Of a stretch of DNA of 64,000 nucleotides, positions 31,179 through 40,487 are shown piece after piece (the stretch's first letter is position 1; each line of letters begins with the position of its first letter). The translations under genes and the position numbers were made by a program. Under the pieces are notes generated by a model, which saw only the letters and a program-made list of their open reading frames with translations, was not told the DNA's origin and did not search any database. Source of the stretch: Helicobacter cetorum MIT 00-7128 (GTDB lineage: Bacteria; Campylobacterota; Campylobacteria; Campylobacterales; Helicobacteraceae); assembly GCF_000259255.1 (NCBI RefSeq), contig NC_017737.1, forward strand, positions 372,001-436,000. Reading direction: 5' to 3'.

Positions 31179-32972
31179 ATGGCAAAAGATATTGTTGATA
31201 CAAAATTTACTCCTCTTTGTGGACTTTTTGGTAGAAAAGAGGATTTATATCAAGTTCCTAATTATCAACGCCCTTATAATTGGGGGTTAGAGGAATTAGA
31301 AGCCTTAATAGATGATTTAAGTGGGGCATTTGTTCATAGGGGAAGTGAGAGGTATTTTTGTGGTTCTTTAGTGCTGTATAAAAAAGATACCGATGATAGA
31401 TATGATATTATAGATGGACAACAGCGTTTAACTACTTTTGTTCTTTTGGCGTGTGTGTTAGAAAAGCTTTGTGAGAGTAAAATCATAACTTTATCTGAGG
31501 CTACTTTAAATAAGTATATTAAGGAGAGTATTTATAGTGCTTGGGGTAAAGAAACGCTTACCTTGGCTACCCTTGATGATAAAATCATTCAGTTTAAAGT
31601 TGGTGTGGTTAAGGAACTGGATTTTACTAATGTGGCAACACAAAAGAATAAGCTTAACAACAAGTATTTAGAGAATGCGCACCACCTTAAGGACTTATTG
31701 GAAAGCGTATGTCAATCACATGATTTTGACAATAAAAAACTTAATGGTTTTATAGATTTTATTTATGAAAAAGTAGTATTTAGTCTTGTAATTTGTGATA
31801 ATTTAGAGAGTGCGATTAAAGTTTTTACAACTTTGAATGCTAGGGGCATGCCTTTGAGTTTTACAGATATTGTGAAGGCAGAACTTATGGGGAAAAGCAA
31901 AGAAGATAAGGACAAGAGAGGTTTTCAAATGGCTTGGGATAGACTTGGGGAATCTCTGAAAAAATTTAATAAAAAAGAAGCAAAGGATAGTTCTGGGGCT
32001 TTTGAGCTTTTTCTGACTACTTATCTTTATTATCTTAAGGGGAGTAAACCCGAAGTAGCTTTGAGCAAGGGGCTTTTGCAAGAATGGCTAGATAAAAATG
32101 GAAATCTACAAAAAAGCATTTTAATAATTATGAGAGAGCTTGAAGACTTTGCTGTTTCGTATAAAGAAATATTGGAGAATGAGAAAGATGTCCACATAGC
32201 CCTTTTAAAACACTTAAAGCATAAGGTTTATTATAGGAGTATTTTATGTACCGCTCATTGTGTAAAATATGAGCATATAGAAAGTCTTAAAAGATTATTG
32301 GTACAATATTATTACCAGAATTTGCTTAAAGGCAGGAGAGCTGATGCGATTAGGGAGACTAGTTTTGCAATTATTAAGGATGTTAAAGAGAAAAAAACTT
32401 TAGAGGAAGTTAAGAAAAAAATTAGACAGAATTTAGGTATTCAAGGAGACAATGCAAAAGAAATTTTGGAGCTGTTGAAAGTTTCTAATTTTGCTAAAAG
32501 GCCATTTTCAAAATACATTTTACTTCTAATAGAATATTATCGTGTAGATAATCCTAAATTTTATCCATTTAATCAAGTATTCTTGGAACATATTTTGCCC
32601 CAAAATCCTAGCGAAGGTAGTCAGTGGCTTAAAGATTTTAGCAATGAAGAAAGGGAAAGATATACTCATTCTTTAGGTAATCTTACTCTTTTGGCAGAGC
32701 GCAAAAATAATCAAGCTGGGAATAAGGATTTTAAACAAAAATGTGATGTTTATATGAATAGCAACAAGAAAATAACAAGTTTTGCAATGACTCAAGATAT
32801 AGTCAGGAAGTATCAAAAATGGGATAAAGAGAGTATAGAGAAGCGTTTCAAAGAGTTGAGCCAACGAGTGATAGAAATTTTAAAAATTCCAGAAGATAAA
32901 AAAGATTTAAAAGAGAAATCTGCTATAAAAAAGCATGTTAGCCTTAATTTGTTTGGACAAGAGATTGATTAG
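31179..32972 (+). CDS. GmrSD-type (DUF262/DUF1524) type IV restriction enzyme
   Basis: A single 597-residue protein combines both GmrSD halves. The N-terminal DUF262 (GmrS) NTP-hydrolysing domain shows VPNYQRPYNW near residue 27 and the hallmark DIIDGQQRLTT at about 76-86. The C-terminal DUF1524 His-Me/HNH nuclease domain (GmrD) shows LEHILPQNP near 470, then SLGNLTLL and the Asn/Lys residues NNQAGNKDFKQK. Family enzymes cut DNA bearing modified (often glucosylated or methylated) cytosine and protect against phage. The ATG is fixed because an in-frame TAA lies 3 bases upstream. The AAAGGAG site is unusually far (13 bases) from it. The gene stands alone. Confidence 0.88.
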   Translation: MAKDIVDTKFTPLCGLFGRKEDLYQVPNYQRPYNWGLEELEALIDDLSGAFVHRGSERYFCGSLVLYKKDTDDRYDIIDGQQRLTTFVLLACVLEKLCESKIITLSEATLNKYIKESIYSAWGKETLTLATLDDKIIQFKVGVVKELDFTNVATQKNKLNNKYLENAHHLKDLLESVCQSHDFDNKKLNGFIDFIYEKVVFSLVICDNLESAIKVFTTLNARGMPLSFTDIVKAELMGKSKEDKDKRGFQMAWDRLGESLKKFNKKEAKDSSGAFELFLTTYLYYLKGSKPEVALSKGLLQEWLDKNGNLQKSILIIMRELEDFAVSYKEILENEKDVHIALLKHLKHKVYYRSILCTAHCVKYEHIESLKRLLVQYYYQNLLKGRRADAIRETSFAIIKDVKEKKTLEEVKKKIRQNLGIQGDNAKEILELLKVSNFAKRPFSKYILLLIEYYRVDNPKFYPFNQVFLEHILPQNPSEGSQWLKDFSNEERERYTHSLGNLTLLAERKNNQAGNKDFKQKCDVYMNSNKKITSFAMTQDIVRKYQKWDKESIEKRFKELSQRVIEILKIPEDKKDLKEKSAIKKHVSLNLFGQEID

Positions 32973-33344
32973 AATTATCAACAAAATATTGACCTACAAG
33001 TTGTGAAAAAGTTTTAGTTTTCTAACGATGGAGAAGGGGGAAAGGTCACTTAAATATTTAGCGCTAAGCAATAGATAATGCTCCAAAGTTTTCTAGCTAT
33101 TGTATGTTTTTCTAAAAAGAGAATATAGTAGGTCTGTAATTGTAAAAGAATTGCAGATCGGTATTAAAAAATTAGAGTGCTTGAAAATTTATATTTAAGC
33201 TATTGAAATAATAAGGTATTTTAGAGTATCTAGGAATCTACAATGAATTTTGTGCTAATTGATGAGACCAAGTTTTATAGGAGGAATTGGGGGAGTTAGG
33301 TTCATATTCCTCTTAAGTTATTCTTTAGGAACATTATGGTAAAA
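32973..33344. other. non-coding region with possible gene remnant
   Basis: About 370 bases without a convincing gene. A short frame from ATG 33243 reads NFVLIDETKFYRRNWGS and then a stop, continuing VHIPLKLF, which resembles a decayed enzyme or transposase fragment. The match is only by eye. Confidence 0.35.
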
Positions 33345-33576
33345 TACCTAAATACCTAAATACCTAAATACCTAAATACCTAAATACCTAAATACCTAAA
33401 TACCTAAATACCTAAATACCTAAATACCTAAATACCTAAATACCTAAATACCTAAATACCTAAATACCTAAATACCTAAATACCTAAATACCTAAATACC
33501 TAAATACCTAAATACCTAAATACCTAAATACCTAAATACCTAAATACCTAAATACCTAAATACCTAAATACCTAAA
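33345..33576. repeat. octanucleotide microsatellite (TACCTAAA)29
   Basis: Twenty-nine perfect copies of an 8-base unit, 232 bases in total, with no interruptions. Every reading frame on both strands meets a stop within 24 bases, so it is not coding. It ends 87 bases upstream of the ATG at 33664 and may tune that gene's promoter. Confidence 0.97.
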
Positions 33577-33663
33577 GGTATATCTATTAGGTTAGATTAT
33601 AGAGGCTAGGCTGATAGTTTTTAGGTTGTTAGGTATATTACAATTTATTCTTAGGAGATTTAT

Positions 33664-33948
33664 ATGGCATTTGTGGTTAAGGTAGTTAATGGTAAAGTAG
33701 TGGAATATGAAAATGGTTTTCAGAGAAAAACATATGGTAGTAATGTTGTGGATGCAGATACTGATGGGCATATTGTTGCTACCGTCACTAGAGATGGTAA
33801 GATAGTGGAGTATGAAAATGGCTTTCAAAGAAAGACTTATGGTAGCAATGTTGTAAGGGTGCAAATTTCAGGCGGAAGAGTGATTGCAACTACAGCAAAT
33901 GGCAAGATGGTGGAATATGAAAATGGGTTTCAAAGAAGAACTTACTAG
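33664..33948 (+). CDS. small triple-repeat protein (VEYENGFQR repeats)
   Basis: The 94-residue product consists of three copies of a unit containing NGKVVEYENGFQRKTYGSN, at residues ~9-28, ~43-63 and ~77-94 (the last ends QRRTY). The copies are nearly identical, so recent tandem duplication is likely. Similar short beta-hairpin repeat proteins occur on plasmids and phages, but I cannot name a function. A good site (TTAGGAG) precedes the ATG. The octanucleotide microsatellite lies just upstream. No signal peptide. Confidence 0.7.
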   Translation: MAFVVKVVNGKVVEYENGFQRKTYGSNVVDADTDGHIVATVTRDGKIVEYENGFQRKTYGSNVVRVQISGGRVIATTANGKMVEYENGFQRRTY

Positions 33949-33966
33949 TAATTATGGGGTAGGGCA

Positions 33967-34341
33967 ATGGCGACAAGAACTTATGCGTATCGCGTTAATT
34001 GTTGTGGTATTTACAATATGTCTTTGAGATGTGATGTTGAAATTATTGGAGAACCACCACCAGATTCTTTTCCTGCTACTTCAAAGAATGCAATCTATTG
34101 TAATATATTATTTCAAATGCTATATGAGGGAGGTTTTGAGATAGTATCTGTTGCGGTATGTCATGTTGGAAAGAAACTTGATGAAAGGTTTTCCAAAGAA
34201 GGAAAATATGGGGAATACGAGAATATCTTTTATGAGCTTATTGTTGTAGCCAACCCCCCTATAGTTGAAAATGGGAAAGATGAAACCACAGGTCTATTTT
34301 CGTGGGTCAAGCGAAAGTTAAGCAATCTAATTAAAAATTAA
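33967..34341 (+). CDS. hypothetical protein downstream of the triple-repeat gene
   Basis: The 124-residue protein has no motif I recognise. Its first half contains four Cys (NCCG, RCDV, YCNIL) and a PPPDSFPATS turn. The tail GLFSWVKRKLSNLIKN is amphipathic and basic. It follows the triple-repeat gene by 18 bases with GGGGTAGGG upstream and precedes the frameshifted gene by 15 bases, so the three are likely co-transcribed. Confidence 0.6.
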   Translation: MATRTYAYRVNCCGIYNMSLRCDVEIIGEPPPDSFPATSKNAIYCNILFQMLYEGGFEIVSVAVCHVGKKLDERFSKEGKYGEYENIFYELIVVANPPIVENGKDETTGLFSWVKRKLSNLIKN

Positions 34342-34356
34342 GAATAGGAGAAGAGT

Positions 34357-34810
34357 ATGTTGAATGGAGCACATTTTTGGCACATGCAAATGCGCCCTGG
34401 TGAAGACAATCCTAAGGTTGAAGATACGATAAAGATTTTAAAAAATGGCTTTATTTGGTTTAGGCGGTTGGGAGCATGGCAATAACCAAATCGCTAAGTT
34501 TTTGAATGAAATAAAAGTCAATGGTATGGTTGCTATTAAGGTTGGGCAAGGCCTTGTTGCTTTGGTGCAAGTGATTGGTGGGGCGTATGATATTAGGAAA
34601 TACGCCCATTATTCTGTGCCAAAAATAGAACATGATTGGCTCATTTATAGAATACCGGTTAGAGTTTTAGACTGGGCTAATAGTGGCGAAAGTATTCCGC
34701 AAGGCAGAGGCACTTTAAATAAATGTGTAAACCCTAGTGCAGAGACTTCACAAATCATTTTAAAATGGTATGAAAAAGTATGTGTCAAATTAAAAGAAAA
34801 AGGTGAATAG
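34357..34810 (+). pseudogene. PUA/EVE-like protein, frameshifted
   Basis: An ATG at 34357 with AGGAG 7 bases upstream reads MLNGAHFWHMQMRPGED to ILKNGFI and then runs into a stop. The +1 frame continues GLGGWEHGNNQIAKFLNEI to the stop at 34810. Removing one T from ATTTGG near 34454-34456 joins them into a ~150-residue protein. The joined pattern, GFIGLGGW then VAIKVGQGLVALVQVIGG then IYRIPVRVLDW, resembles PUA/EVE-type folds that bind modified bases. That identification is tentative. An independent start at 34445 is possible but has no ribosome-binding site. Confidence 0.55.
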
Positions 34811-34860
34811 ATAGTCTTAGTATAAATCATCACAAAACAAATATTAAAAAGGAGATGGAG

Positions 34861-35401
34861 ATGATTTTAGAATAGTTTTGAGTGCATTGTTGGCATTGGT
34901 TTCTGTAGCTTGTGGGAACAAAGAGCCTCTAGTAGAAGTTGCAAGCAGTGATGGAGGGCTTATTATTACCTCTAAAACCGATGAAATAATGATTAAAAAT
35001 GTTGAGGTTATCGTGGCAATTGTGGGTTAATCAGTGATTTAATGCGTTATTTGTCAAAGCTTGACCAACTTGATAAAAATCAAAAGCAATTTATCAATCA
35101 AGTCTTAGCGAATAATATGCCTACTAGCGAATATAGTGGGAGTGATGGCTATTCAATTGGTGCGCAAATAGGTGAAAGATTAGCATTTAAAAATCGTGTT
35201 CTTGGACTAGATGATGATGAGTTGCAATGGGATTTAAAATCAATGGTTGAAAAAAAGCAAAAAGACAAAGAAAACATGCGTTCAACTCTAAAATTTGGAG
35301 AGAAGAAATTTATTTTAGCTGGATGTGATGGGATTTTAGAAGTTAAAGCAGAAACTAATAAGGGGGGGGTTGGAATTTTAGCTTTTCGCAATGATAAATA
35401 A
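34861..35401 (+). pseudogene. decayed lipoprotein of the NRGxC family, two frame breaks
   Basis: An ATG at 34861 with AGGAG upstream stops after four codons. Adding one T to the T4 run (34865-34868) yields a lipoprotein signal ending LLALVSVACGN. A second one-base shift near 35010 leads from KNVEV into NRGNCGLISDLMRYL and on to 35401. The restored C-terminus (LKFGEKKFILAGC, TNKGGVGILAF) parallels the intact lipoprotein at 42102-43148 (LKFGEVFRIPTC, TNKGTYTFSF), as does NVELNRGKC. The last 119 codons remain open and could be mistaken for a gene starting at 35042. Confidence 0.6.
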
Positions 35402-35420
35402 AAGTAAAGTGGGGGGGGGG
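35362..35420. repeat. two poly-G tracts (G8 and G10)
   Basis: G8 (35362-35369) lies inside the decayed lipoprotein frame. G10 (35411-35420) lies 10 bases after its stop and upstream of nothing coding on the plus strand. Both are long enough for slippage. Confidence 0.8.
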
Positions 35421-35573
35421 TAAATTTATTAGGCTGATAAAACTGCGATAAATGCAAAAATATGGTAATATAAAACATAAAAGATTAGGCTTTCACTAAG
35501 CCTAAAAATACCAAAACAATCTTTTAGTGTTAGGATTAGCTTTGTTGTTGGTGGCATTAAAAACCAATCCAAC

Positions 35574-36362
35574 TCATTTCATCATCTCTTCTACAAACCC
35601 CTTAATTTTTTCTAACATAGCGTTTTTGTTACTCAAATTCTCTTCTATAATTTTCACTAATGCTGAGCCACAAATCACACCACTTGCTCCCATATTTCTA
35701 GCATTTTTCACATGTTCTTTTTTAGAAATACCAAAGCCTAATAGGCATGGGGTAGCACAAAGGGATTTTAAGGTTTTGATAATGTTATTGGCGTCATTTT
35801 CTAGCGTATTGCTCGCACCAGTAACCCCACTTCTAGCTAAGGTGTAGATATAGCCTTGCGAATTATTAGCGACTTGTTCTAAGTCTTTAAGATTTGCGTT
35901 AGGGCTAGCGATAAAAACTTGTTTGATTTCGTGTTTTTTAGCGTGTTTTTCCACTAATTCTTTTTCTATTAAAGGCATATCCGCTATTAAGATGCTATCC
36001 ACACCACATTCTTTAGCTGTGGCATAAAATTTTTCTATTCCAAAAGCCACAATTAAATTCGCATACACTAAAAGCCCGATAGGAATATGAGCGTTATGCT
36101 CTCTAATCTCTTTGAGAAGTTTAAAGTTTTTGTCCATTTTGGCATGTTTTAATGCCCTTAAATTACTCGCTTGTATTATGGCTCCATCAGCTACAGGGTC
36201 AGAAAAGCCAAAGCCTAGTTCTAAGGCACTCACATGGCTATCAATGAGTGTTTTGATAATCTCAAAACTCCATTCATAATTAGGGTCGCCTAAGGTTACA
36301 AACGGGATAAACGCCATTTTTTCTTGTCTTTTTAAGGTTTCAAACATATTTTCATATCTCAT
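35574..36362 (-). CDS. trpA: tryptophan synthase alpha subunit
   Basis: Cleaves indole-glycerol phosphate to indole and glyceraldehyde-3-phosphate. I chose the ATG at 36362 ([12 protein letters not shown]), preceded by AAAAGGATAGCC, giving 262 residues; the frame extends 8 codons further with no site. The catalytic Glu lies in [15 protein letters not shown] and the Asp in SILIADMPL. The GFGIS motif near the C-terminus binds phosphate. The start overlaps trpB by 11 bases. It is the last gene of the trp operon. Confidence 0.95.
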   Translation of the reverse strand: MRYENMFETLKRQEKMAFIPFVTLGDPNYEWSFEIIKTLIDSHVSALELGFGFSDPVADGAIIQASNLRALKHAKMDKNFKLLKEIREHNAHIPIGLLVYANLIVAFGIEKFYATAKECGVDSILIADMPLIEKELVEKHAKKHEIKQVFIASPNANLKDLEQVANNSQGYIYTLARSGVTGASNTLENDANNIIKTLKSLCATPCLLGFGISKKEHVKNARNMGASGVICGSALVKIIEENLSNKNAMLEKIKGFVEEMMK

Positions 36363-37539
36363 GGCTATCCTTTTTAAAATATTCATAAACGGTGTTTAAA
36401 TCCTTATCGCCCCTACCACTTAAATTCACCACAATAATGCTCTCTTTATCGCACTTTTTAGCAAGCTTCAACGCATATGCTAAGGCGTGTGAGCTTTCTA
36501 GTGCTGGAATAATGCCTTCTTTTTGACACAATAAACTAAACGCTTCTAAAGCTTCATTATCAGTAGCACTCTCATAGGTAGCACGCTTACTATCTTTGAG
36601 ATAACTATGTTCTGGCCCCACACCCGGATAATCTAGCCCTGCACTAATGCTATGACTTTCTGTGATTTGACCTTCACTATCCTGTAAAAGATAAGTTTTA
36701 TTGCCATGCAAAATGCCTATACTCCCCTTATTTAAAGTCGCTCCATGCTTGTTTGTATCTAGTCCAAGTCCCGCTGGCTCTACACCAATAAGCTTGACTT
36801 CTTTATCTTTCAAAAACGCATTAAAAATCCCTATAGCATTAGAGCCACCCCCCACACACGCTATAACATAATCAGGTAGGCGATTTTCTTTTTCTAAAAT
36901 TTGAGCTTTACATTCAGTGCCAATCATGCTTTGAAAAGTTTTAACCATTGTAGGGTAGGGGTGTGGTCCAGCGGCGGTGCCTAGCAAGTAATGCGTGTTT
37001 TTATAGCTACTTGCGTAGTCTCTTAAGGCTTCATTCACGGCGTCTTTAAGTGTGGCTGAACCTTGCGTTACGCTGATGATTTTTGCCCCTAATAAACGCA
37101 TTCTAAATACATTTGGCTCTTGTCGTTTGATGTCTTTAGCCCCCATATAAATCACGCATTCTAATTGCAATAACGCACACGCTAAGGCTGTAGCTACGCC
37201 ATGCTGACCAGCTCCCGTTTCTGCAATAATTCTAGTTTTACCCATTTTTTTAGCTAAAAGGGCTTGCCCTAAGGCTTGATTAGTCTTGTGTGCTCCGCCA
37301 TGAATTAAATCTTCTCGTTTTAGATAAAGCTTTACTTTAGGATTAGAAATGATATTTCTACATAAGCTTAAGGGGCTAGGGCGACCTACAAAATCTTTTA
37401 ATAGCCTTGTATATTCTTTTTGAAATTCGCTATCATTCAAGCTATCATAAAAAGCAAGCTCTAGTTCTCTAAGTGCAGGCACTAATAATTCTGAAACAAA
37501 ACACCCTCCAAACTCCCCAAAATACGCATTTTTATTCAT
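36352..37539 (-). CDS. trpB: tryptophan synthase beta subunit
   Basis: PLP enzyme that condenses indole with serine. The PLP Lys is in [12 protein letters not shown] near residue 82; [10 protein letters not shown] and GGGSNAIG bind substrate and cofactor phosphate. The 395 residues match the family. The start is 1 base after the trpCF stop. The protein pairs with TrpA. Confidence 0.97.
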   Translation of the reverse strand: MNKNAYFGEFGGCFVSELLVPALRELELAFYDSLNDSEFQKEYTRLLKDFVGRPSPLSLCRNIISNPKVKLYLKREDLIHGGAHKTNQALGQALLAKKMGKTRIIAETGAGQHGVATALACALLQLECVIYMGAKDIKRQEPNVFRMRLLGAKIISVTQGSATLKDAVNEALRDYASSYKNTHYLLGTAAGPHPYPTMVKTFQSMIGTECKAQILEKENRLPDYVIACVGGGSNAIGIFNAFLKDKEVKLIGVEPAGLGLDTNKHGATLNKGSIGILHGNKTYLLQDSEGQITESHSISAGLDYPGVGPEHSYLKDSKRATYESATDNEALEAFSLLCQKEGIIPALESSHALAYALKLAKKCDKESIIVVNLSGRGDKDLNTVYEYFKKDSHEI

Positions 37540-37540
37540 T

Positions 37541-38902
37541 CTAATACTCTCTTAAAATTTTTGCTACTTGCTTGATTTTATCTTTGTCTTTTAACCTTGG
37601 GGCAATTTCTAATCCTGAATTAAAGTCTAATCCTAAAGCCCCTACTTTTAAGGCTTCTTTAGTATTATTTAAATTAAGCCCACCAGCTAAAATAAAAGGC
37701 TCTTTAACATCTTTTAAAATACCCCATTCAAAGCTTATGCCATTACCCCCAAATTTATCCCCCTTGGTGTCATACAAAATTAAATTTGCCCCTTCAAACT
37801 TAGGTTTTAAATCTTTCTTAGAACTTACGCTGACTACTTGCCAAATGGCACAAGTTTTCACAAGCTTTTTTCTTAAATATGCCACTTCTTTAGATGAATA
37901 GTTGCCATGCAATTGAATGGCTTTTAAACCAAGCTCTTTGGCGAGTTTAACAATCTTTTTAGCTTTATGGCTCACAAATACGCCTACAAAATCTAGCTTT
38001 TTAACAGCTTTTGTGATTTTTAGTGCTTTTTTGGGTTTAATGAACCTAGGCGAAGATTTTTCAAAAATCAATCCCCCATAAATGAAATGGTTTTTATAAA
38101 CCGCCTTAGCGTCTTTAATTCTAGTTAAGCCACAGACTTTATTTTCGCCTAAAATAAGTTTAGCACACGCTTTTTTTAAATCTTTTTCTTTCATTAAAGA
38201 ACTACCGACTAAAAAGCCATTCACATAAGGGGCTAGGGCTTTAACTTCAGCATGCGAGTTAATGCCAGATTCACTAATCACTACAGCGTCTTTTCCTAAA
38301 AGGGGGCGTAAATTTAGGGTGTTAGTAATGTTAGTTTTTAGAGTGTGTAAATCCCTATTATTGATGCCTATAATGTCGTGCTTTAAACTTAAAAGGCGTT
38401 TGATTTCTTCTTCATTACTCACTTCGCTTAATACATTCATATTAAGGGTTTTAGCTAAGTCAAAAAGCTTTAAATAAGTTTTATCATCTAAGACACTTAG
38501 CATTAAAAGCACTGCATTAGCTCCCATAAATCGTGCAAGCTTGATTTGAAAACTATCTATGATAAAGTCTTTACACAAAATGGGTTTAGTGGTATTTCGC
38601 GAAACGATTTGAATGTTTTCATATGAGCCTAAAAAATAGCGTCTATCTGCTAAGACTGAAATGCATGATGCAAATTTTTCATAGGTTTTAGCGATTTTTT
38701 CTACATTAAAATCTTCTCTAATAAGCCCTTTAGAAGGCGAAGCTTTTTTACACTCTAGAATAAAGCTTGTGTTTTTTTCTAATAATGCCTTTTTAAAATC
38801 TCTATTACTTAAGCTTAGTGTTTTAGGTAAAGTATAGATTTTTTTAAGCGTTGCGACTTCTATGCGTTTGTTTTTGATAATATTTTCTAACACGCTAGGC
38901 AT
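37541..38902 (-). CDS. trpCF: bifunctional indole-3-glycerol-phosphate synthase / PRA isomerase
   Basis: A fusion of two TIM barrels in 453 residues. The N-terminal half (IGPS) has the [10 protein letters not shown] motif near residue 50 and [10 protein letters not shown]. The C-terminal half from ~255 (PRAI) begins [12 protein letters not shown] and includes QLHGNYS and GLDFNSGLE. It catalyses two consecutive tryptophan steps. The start overlaps trpD by 8 bases. Confidence 0.95.
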   Translation of the reverse strand: MPSVLENIIKNKRIEVATLKKIYTLPKTLSLSNRDFKKALLEKNTSFILECKKASPSKGLIREDFNVEKIAKTYEKFASCISVLADRRYFLGSYENIQIVSRNTTKPILCKDFIIDSFQIKLARFMGANAVLLMLSVLDDKTYLKLFDLAKTLNMNVLSEVSNEEEIKRLLSLKHDIIGINNRDLHTLKTNITNTLNLRPLLGKDAVVISESGINSHAEVKALAPYVNGFLVGSSLMKEKDLKKACAKLILGENKVCGLTRIKDAKAVYKNHFIYGGLIFEKSSPRFIKPKKALKITKAVKKLDFVGVFVSHKAKKIVKLAKELGLKAIQLHGNYSSKEVAYLRKKLVKTCAIWQVVSVSSKKDLKPKFEGANLILYDTKGDKFGGNGISFEWGILKDVKEPFILAGGLNLNNTKEALKVGALGLDFNSGLEIAPRLKDKDKIKQVAKILREY

Positions 38903-39902
38903 GGCTTAACTCTATAATTTTTTGTAAATGCGTATAGGCAATACCAGTTTTTAAATGCTCTAGCACCATTGCAACGCCTTCTTTTAAATCTTTAGCAATA
39001 CCCTTCAAATACAATAAGCACGCTACATTAGCCACGACTACCATTTTATGCGAATCTTTGGCTTTATTTTGTAGTATATCTAAACATGCTCTTGTGCTTT
39101 CTTGTGCGTTATTAATCTGTAATTCTTTCAAATCATAGGGGGGCAAACTAAAATCTTTCGCACTCAAAGAATACTCTAAAATCTCATTATCTTTCAATTC
39201 GCACACACTTGTTGTATCGTGCAAGACAATTTCATCACTCCCACCCCCATTAACCACCATAGCTCTTTGAACGCCTAATTTTTTTAAAGCGAGTGCCATA
39301 GTCTTACACAAGGATTTATCATACACCCCTAAAAGCTGGATTTTAGGTCTTAAGGGGTTAATCAATGGCCCTAAGCAATTAAATATCGTTTTAGCAAAAA
39401 GCTCTTTTCTTAAAGGGGCAGATTTTCTAAAACTCTGATGATATAAGGGTGCGAATAAAAACCCAAATTGCGAATGCTCTAAGCAATTTTTTAATTGTGT
39501 GCTGTTCATTTCAATATTCACGCCTAGATTTTCTAATAAATCCGCACTCCCACTATAGCTTGATACGCTTCTGCTACCATGTTTTGCCATAGGTAGTCCC
39601 ATAGAGCTAGCAATAAGTGCAGCTATGGTGCTAATATTGATTGTTTTTAGTCCATCGCCCCCTGTGCCGCAATTGTCTATTAAGTCCAAGTTGCTATTGA
39701 AAGGTTTTGGCGTATGCTTTAAAAGCGTTTGTGCGGCGATACTAATTTCATCAAAGCTCTCACCCTTAATTTTTAAAGCACTTAATATTGCTCCAAGCTG
39801 TGCTGGGCTGACTTCTTCATTGATAATAAGCGTGAATAATTTTTCTGCTTCTCTATCGCTCAAATTTTTTTGATTATATAGGGTGTTTAAAATGTCTTTC
39901 AT
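38895..39902 (-). CDS. trpD: anthranilate phosphoribosyltransferase
   Basis: Transfers phosphoribose from PRPP to anthranilate. The signature [17 protein letters not shown] lies near residue 76; [21 protein letters not shown] follows. The 335 residues are not fused to TrpG, unlike in enteric bacteria. It begins 3 bases after the trpG stop. Confidence 0.96.
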   Translation of the reverse strand: MKDILNTLYNQKNLSDREAEKLFTLIINEEVSPAQLGAILSALKIKGESFDEISIAAQTLLKHTPKPFNSNLDLIDNCGTGGDGLKTINISTIAALIASSMGLPMAKHGSRSVSSYSGSADLLENLGVNIEMNSTQLKNCLEHSQFGFLFAPLYHQSFRKSAPLRKELFAKTIFNCLGPLINPLRPKIQLLGVYDKSLCKTMALALKKLGVQRAMVVNGGGSDEIVLHDTTSVCELKDNEILEYSLSAKDFSLPPYDLKELQINNAQESTRACLDILQNKAKDSHKMVVVANVACLLYLKGIAKDLKEGVAMVLEHLKTGIAYTHLQKIIELSHA

Positions 39903-39905
39903 GCT

Positions 39906-40487
39906 TTATAGTTTCCTTAAAAACTCTACGCTCTGTTTTAAAAGCTCCCTTCCTTTTAAGGTCATTATGCTTTCAGGGTGGAATTGATAAGCTAAGATTT
40001 TATCTTTTTCATCAATAATTGCCATAGGGATATTTTCATACTCTGCAATCACTTCTAAATTTTTAGGCAAATCACTTGCCATTAAAGAATGATAACGCCC
40101 CACAACCATACTTTCCCCTAAGCCCTTAAATACTTCGTGTTTTTTAAGCGTAATAGCACTTGCTTTGCCATGCATAATTTCTGGTGCTTGGATAATCTTA
40201 GCCCCATAGCTTTGCGCTAAGGCTTGTAAGCCTAAGCAAATCCCTAAAATGGGGAACTTCTTTTTAGCCATTTCTATGATTTCTAAGAGATTGCCAGAAT
40301 TATTAGGATTACCCGGACCTGGTGAGAGAAACAAAAGGGGCTTTTCTTGTTCTTGATGCATAAGCTTCATAAGATAACTAGGCTCAATATCATTTCTATA
40401 CACTAGCACTTCATAATCTAAATGCTCCAATTCATACACTAAGTTATACGAGAAAGAATCAAAATTATCTATAAAAAAGATTTTCAT
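39906..40487 (-). CDS. trpG: anthranilate synthase glutamine amidotransferase subunit
   Basis: Supplies ammonia to TrpE. The 193-residue class I amidotransferase has the oxyanion strand [11 protein letters not shown], the nucleophile Cys in GICLGLQAL and the His-Glu pair in [15 protein letters not shown] follows the family pattern. The start overlaps trpE by 4 bases (ATGA type). Confidence 0.95.
   Translation of the reverse strand: MKIFFIDNFDSFSYNLVYELEHLDYEVLVYRNDIEPSYLMKLMHQEQEKPLLFLSPGPGNPNNSGNLLEIIEMAKKKFPILGICLGLQALAQSYGAKIIQAPEIMHGKASAITLKKHEVFKGLGESMVVGRYHSLMASDLPKNLEVIAEYENIPMAIIDEKDKILAYQFHPESIMTLKGRELLKQSVEFLRKL

Noticed and set aside
33243-33360. Transposase fragment suggested by VLIDETKFYRRNWG
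   Set aside because: Only one short motif, an internal stop and no inverted repeats; too little to call an insertion sequence.
33345-33576. CRISPR-like array
   Set aside because: The repeat unit is only 8 bases with no spacers and no cas genes nearby; it is a microsatellite.
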